DNA of 64,000 bases from RI-43 sp033764725 (GTDB taxonomy: Bacteria; Pseudomonadota; Alphaproteobacteria; Caulobacterales; Aquidulcibacteraceae). This document shows, one piece after another, positions 61,185-64,000 of this stretch. Made by a program: the position numbers and the translations under genes. A model generated the notes under the pieces. The model did no database searches. It saw only the letters and a list, made by a program, of their open reading frames with translations, and was not told the origin of the DNA. The number at the start of each line of letters is the position of its first letter. Positions within the stretch are counted from its first letter, which is position 1. Location: positions 130,328-194,327 of the forward strand of contig JANRIR010000021.1 of NCBI GenBank assembly GCA_033764725.1, in the 5' to 3' direction.

Positions 61185-62042
61185 ATGCCCAACGTGATGA
61201 ACCTGTACTTGGACGAGTCCGGCAGTCGCGACCCTGACAAGGGTATGCCGACGACGACGCGCGCCCGCGACTTCTTCGCCATGGGCGGGGTTCTCATCAA
61301 TGACGAGGATGAACAGGTCGCTCGGGACGCCCATAGAGCGCTCTGCGAAAAGTGGCGTATCGAGCATCCCCTGCACTCGGTCGAAATTCGCATGAGGCGG
61401 TCGCGGTTCTCATGGCTCGCGGAAGTCACCGACGCCCGCCGGGCAGAGTTTTACGACGACATCCGCCAGATGATCCGCGCCAGCCCGGTGACAGGCATAG
61501 CGTGCGTCATTGATCGTCCGGGATACAACGCGCGGTTCCGCGACATGTACCAAGGACGCCGCTGGAAATTGTGCAAGTCGGCCTTCGCCATCGTCGTGGA
61601 GCGGTCTGTACGGTTTGCTTCGGAGCGCGGCCGAAAGCTCCGCGTCTTGTACGAGCATTGCGGCAAGTCAGAGAATGCCGCGCTCAAGCGCTACTACGAC
61701 GAACTGCGCACCGAGGGGATGCCCTTCGACCGGGACAGGTCATCGGCCTATCAGGCCCCAGCGGCCAACGCATTCAGCGACACGCTCTATGAGTTCAGGA
61801 TCAAACAGAAGTCATCGCCGATCATGCAGTTCGCCGATCTGGTGCTCCACCCGCTCGGCGTCGCAGGTTATGACCGGGATCACTTGCCGTTTACTCAGCT
61901 TTGGGAAGATAGAAAGCTGATCGACTGCGGAATGACTTGGGCAGATCGAAACACTCGGGGGACGAAATACTACTGCTTTACTAACCTTACCGAGCGCACC
62001 CCAAGTTCCTTCTTGAATCTTTCACCGATGGTCGGTACATAG
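61185..62042 (+). CDS. DUF3800 domain protein
   Basis: This 285-residue protein starts at ATG 61185. It has the N-terminal MNLYLDESGSRDP metal-binding motif of DUF3800, DFFAMGGVLI and a conserved MQFADLVLHPLG (late Asp). The fold is RNase H-like and is common in mobile elements and prophages; function is unproven. Its end is followed by a strong terminator (62090-62117). Codon use is a little less GC-rich than the core chromosome. Confidence 0.88.
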   Translation: MPNVMNLYLDESGSRDPDKGMPTTTRARDFFAMGGVLINDEDEQVARDAHRALCEKWRIEHPLHSVEIRMRRSRFSWLAEVTDARRAEFYDDIRQMIRASPVTGIACVIDRPGYNARFRDMYQGRRWKLCKSAFAIVVERSVRFASERGRKLRVLYEHCGKSENAALKRYYDELRTEGMPFDRDRSSAYQAPAANAFSDTLYEFRIKQKSSPIMQFADLVLHPLGVAGYDRDHLPFTQLWEDRKLIDCGMTWADRNTRGTKYYCFTNLTERTPSSFLNLSPMVGT

Positions 62043-62089
62043 GTGTCAGGCATAGCCTATCGGGTCTTCGGATTTGAGGGCCGTTGTAG

Positions 62090-62117
62090 AGCCCGGCGCG
62101 AGCCGGGCTTTACTTTT
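62090..62117 (+). terminator. Rho-independent terminator after DUF3800 gene
   Basis: AGCCCGGC, GCGA loop and GCCGGGCT form an 8 bp stem followed by TTACTTTTT. The convergent phage-like genes from 62429 end at 62139 just beyond, so it may also stop them. Confidence 0.75.
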
Positions 62118-62138
62118 TCTAGGCCCGAGCTTCCCGGA

Positions 62139-62429
62139 CTACCGTGCGCGTTGCGCGGCGAGGATTTGCTTGGGCGTCATGCCCTTCGCGACGGCCTGCC
62201 CATACACTTCCCGGTCACAGTAGGAGCCATCCGGGTTCCGCCAGCCGTCCGCGATGTCTTGCTTGTACCGCGCCATCTGCGCCTCAGTGATCTTGCGCGG
62301 ACGCCCTCTATCGCAGTTGCCGCATGCAGGCGCGGACCCGCCGGCCGCGCGTGCGACTTCAGACTTCAGGCAACGGTGATGCGTTTCGTGCGCGAGCGCG
62401 TAGTCGCATTGGGTTTGAATCGCCGGCAT
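62139..62429 (-). CDS. Hypothetical phage protein, Cys/His-rich
   Basis: This 96-residue protein has AHETHHRCLKSEVARA and ACGNCDRGRPRKITEAQM in the N-terminal half (possible zinc site). The second half is helical and basic. It lies 3 bp downstream of the next gene. No family recognised. Confidence 0.6.
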   Translation of the reverse strand: MPAIQTQCDYALAHETHHRCLKSEVARAAGGSAPACGNCDRGRPRKITEAQMARYKQDIADGWRNPDGSYCDREVYGQAVAKGMTPKQILAAQRAR

Positions 62430-62432
62430 GTC

Positions 62433-62855
62433 TCAACGCCCTTTCGTCGCTGTACGTGAGCGTCGCACCGGCGCCAGCCTCATGAACTCACGTAACTCGT
62501 CTGACCAATAGGCAACCGCCTTCGCGCGGCCGGCGCGACATGGCGTCCAATTCGTCCATCTGTTCACGACGTGGGGCTTGTCGTTCTTATCAAACTCAAG
62601 GCGACTGAACTCGCGTTCGACGTTCAGTATTTGGCCCGTCTTGCCGGACACGCTAAGGCGTTCGGTGGCCCAGCCGTCTTCATCGTCATGCGTTGACCGC
62701 GTGACATGTTCGTCCCGGTTCATCTCAATCATGAAGGGCTCAAGCGTCCCGATGACATCGTCTAGGTCGCGGTCGCTGTATCGTTCCAAGAGCTTCAGCG
62801 CGACGGCGGCGACTTCCTGAATTTCTTGATGCGTGAGCGGTTGTTTCTTTGCCAT
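62433..62855 (-). CDS. Hypothetical phage protein
   Basis: This 140-residue protein has an N-terminal helix (AKKQPLTHQEIQEVAAVALKLLERYSDRDLDDVIGTLEPFM), then WATERLSVSGKTGQILNVEREFSRLEFD and a terminal basic segment. It has no recognised domain. It is transcribed leftward from the head-protein gene side. Confidence 0.65.
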   Translation of the reverse strand: MAKKQPLTHQEIQEVAAVALKLLERYSDRDLDDVIGTLEPFMIEMNRDEHVTRSTHDDEDGWATERLSVSGKTGQILNVEREFSRLEFDKNDKPHVVNRWTNWTPCRAGRAKAVAYWSDELREFMRLAPVRRSRTATKGR

Positions 62856-62904
62856 GCGTCACCCCGTTTTTGGGCGGGGATAGCAGAGTGGCGTTAACTC
62901 GGCG

Positions 62905-63843
62905 TCAAAGTTCGTCGAGACGCCGACGACGCCCTGACGGTTCCTCTATGAAGTCGGTCAGCGTGAAGCGCCCGGAGCGGAACAGGCGCCCGCGCTCGGG
63001 GCCAAGGATTTCATCCTGCACGTCTTCAGGCTGGCGGGTGAGCCATTGCGCATAAGTCTCCTCGCGCACGCGACCTTGGCCCTCAAAGACAGGCGCCAGA
63101 GACGAGCGGCAACGCGGGTGCGCTGGCGGCGTCGGATGCGGGGACTGCACCGCGTAGAGCTTGCCCGAGCGCGCGCGGCATACGTCGGACGTGCGGCCGT
63201 CTAGGATCGATACCCAACGCCAATGCGTGAGACGTGGGGCGACATTTGCGCCGGCGCCAGTCAAGGCCTCTTCTCGGGCGCTGGACGCCGCGTGCGTCGC
63301 CAAGCTCTCGACGATGGCGGCGAGGTTGCGGTCGGTCACGCCTAGGGCTCTGCGGGCTTCTCTGACCAACTGCGCACGGTTGGCGCCAGCGGCGGCGGCG
63401 ATGCGCAGCGCGGCGGCGACGCGGCCTAGTTCATCGGCCTGCGATGCTTCCAGCCACTCCCCGAGCGTGCGGCCGTTGATCGCCCGGCGCCGTGTGATGT
63501 CTGTCGTGACGCTAGCGGCGAGCGCGGATACGCCGACGCCGAAGATCGCCAACATGATGGCGCTGGCGTTCTCGGCTTCAGCGATGACGATGCCTTGGCC
63601 CCAGTCGTCAAGCCGGGTTCCGATTTCGCGCCACACGTCGGCGCGCGCGGCGCGGATGTCGTCTAGCAGGGCTTCTAGGTTTGCCCGGCGCTCGACATTG
63701 CGCGCGGCGAGGATCAGCCGGTCAACGGAATCGGTTTGCCTTTCGAGATAGGCGAGAAGCTGCATAAGCTCGTCGCGCGTGAGACGCCGCAGGCGAATAT
63801 CGCGGCGAACGAGGCGGTCGAAGATTTCCTGATTGGCTGCCAT
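62905..63843 (-). CDS. SPP1 gp7 / phage Mu F-like minor head protein
   Basis: This 312-residue protein starts at ATG 63843, 4 bp after the preceding stop. The family core is WRWVSILDGRTSDVCRARSGKLYAV with Cys222, followed by PTPPAHPRCRSSLAP with His242 and Cys245, the C-x-H-x-C pattern of head-morphogenesis proteins. It normally lies next to the portal gene. It shows that a tailed-phage morphogenesis region enters the window from the right. Confidence 0.9.
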   Translation of the reverse strand: MAANQEIFDRLVRRDIRLRRLTRDELMQLLAYLERQTDSVDRLILAARNVERRANLEALLDDIRAARADVWREIGTRLDDWGQGIVIAEAENASAIMLAIFGVGVSALAASVTTDITRRRAINGRTLGEWLEASQADELGRVAAALRIAAAAGANRAQLVREARRALGVTDRNLAAIVESLATHAASSAREEALTGAGANVAPRLTHWRWVSILDGRTSDVCRARSGKLYAVQSPHPTPPAHPRCRSSLAPVFEGQGRVREETYAQWLTRQPEDVQDEILGPERGRLFRSGRFTLTDFIEEPSGRRRRLDEL

Positions 63844-63847
63844 GGCG

Positions 63848-64000
63848 TCATGAGCCGGGCGCCGGGACCATCCAGAAAAATTCCGGCGGATCGCCATGGA
63901 TTTTCCGCTGTTCGGCGGGGTAGCCCAACGTGAACAGGAAGCGCTTGATCATTGTGTCGTCGGCGCTCTCGACGCCGGCGGCGGCGCGAACGGCGTCGAT
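63848..64000 (-). CDS. C-terminal end of an upstream phage structural gene (possibly portal)
   Basis: The frame is open from the window edge to TGA at 63848-63850 and reads VRAAAGVESADDTMIKRFLF and on to EFFWMVPAPGS at the end. It precedes the gp7-like gene by 4 bp; portal genes take that place in many phages. The sequence seen is too short to assign. Confidence 0.6.
   Translation of the reverse strand: MDAVRAAAGVESADDTMIKRFLFTLGYPAEQRKIHGDPPEFFWMVPAPGS

Overview
The window is about 64 kb of GC-rich DNA with dense, often overlapping genes. Translated products (TonB-dependent receptor, GrlR-like protein, many acyl-CoA and VOC enzymes, a tsaD-gpsA neighbourhood, zf-CHCC protein) suggest an aerobic alphaproteobacterium, perhaps of the Caulobacterales/Hyphomonadaceae or sphingomonad type. 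The exact taxon is an inference; no rRNA is present.

Layout. 1-1059: N-terminal part of a TonB-dependent receptor (minus). 1325-5787: operon of a secreted DUF1838 protein, an isochorismatase-fold amidohydrolase, two PuuE/allantoinase-like deacetylases and a nitrilase-fold protein that lacks the catalytic Cys. 5801-8474: (minus) LeuC/LeuD-type hydro-lyase plus a 2,3-dimethylmalate/methylisocitrate-lyase-like enzyme. 8570-13566: YciI protein, HutC-type GntR regulator, membrane protein, FAD-linked oxidase, aldehyde dehydrogenase. 13555-17653: (minus) amidase, acyl-CoA ligase, MmgE/PrpD. 17671: second HutC-type GntR. 18411-26355: (minus) a long run with two family III CoA-transferases, acyl-CoA dehydrogenase, SnoaL-like protein, TrmO-like protein, MaoC hydratase, CitE-like lyase, VOC lipoprotein, CpcT/CpeT-like protein and a third deacetylase. 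26438-35210: lipoprotein, SDR, HapK-like protein, methyltransferase, VOC proteins, DUF1330, quinone-type oxidoreductase, tandem alpha/beta hydrolase. 35243-60333 is mostly core chromosome: tsaD, twin 38-residue membrane peptides, TetR, gpsA, Rieske protein, FAH, M1 aminopeptidase, SET-domain protein, TPR protein, a second DUF1838 gene, MFS, HAD, EamA, YhhN, SDR, a Baeyer-Villiger-type monooxygenase, ABC ATPase, polA, crotonase, TraB. 60407-60483: tRNA-Arg(CCG). From there to the end is the start of a probable prophage (GrlR-like, DUF3800, SPP1 gp7-like head protein).

The most notable signal is a conserved, directional, non-coding motif of about 17 bp (core AATGATATACCAACTT, read toward the gene). 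It occurs eight times, always between genes. In seven cases it lies about 22-49 bp before a start codon and points at the same group of genes: TonB receptor, both DUF1838 genes or their neighbours, both copies of a paralogous membrane protein, the hydro-lyase operon, the HapK/methyltransferase pair and the VOC/oxidoreductase/hydrolase operon. Its TGGTATA core resembles half-sites of HutC-type GntR regulators, and one such regulator is encoded in the cluster (9003-9851). I read this as one dispersed catabolic regulon for an unknown, probably amide- or nitrogen-containing and branched-chain carboxylic substrate. A second palindrome (TTGTCCGGACAA) links the TonB promoter with the start of the CitE/MaoC/CoA-transferase operon.
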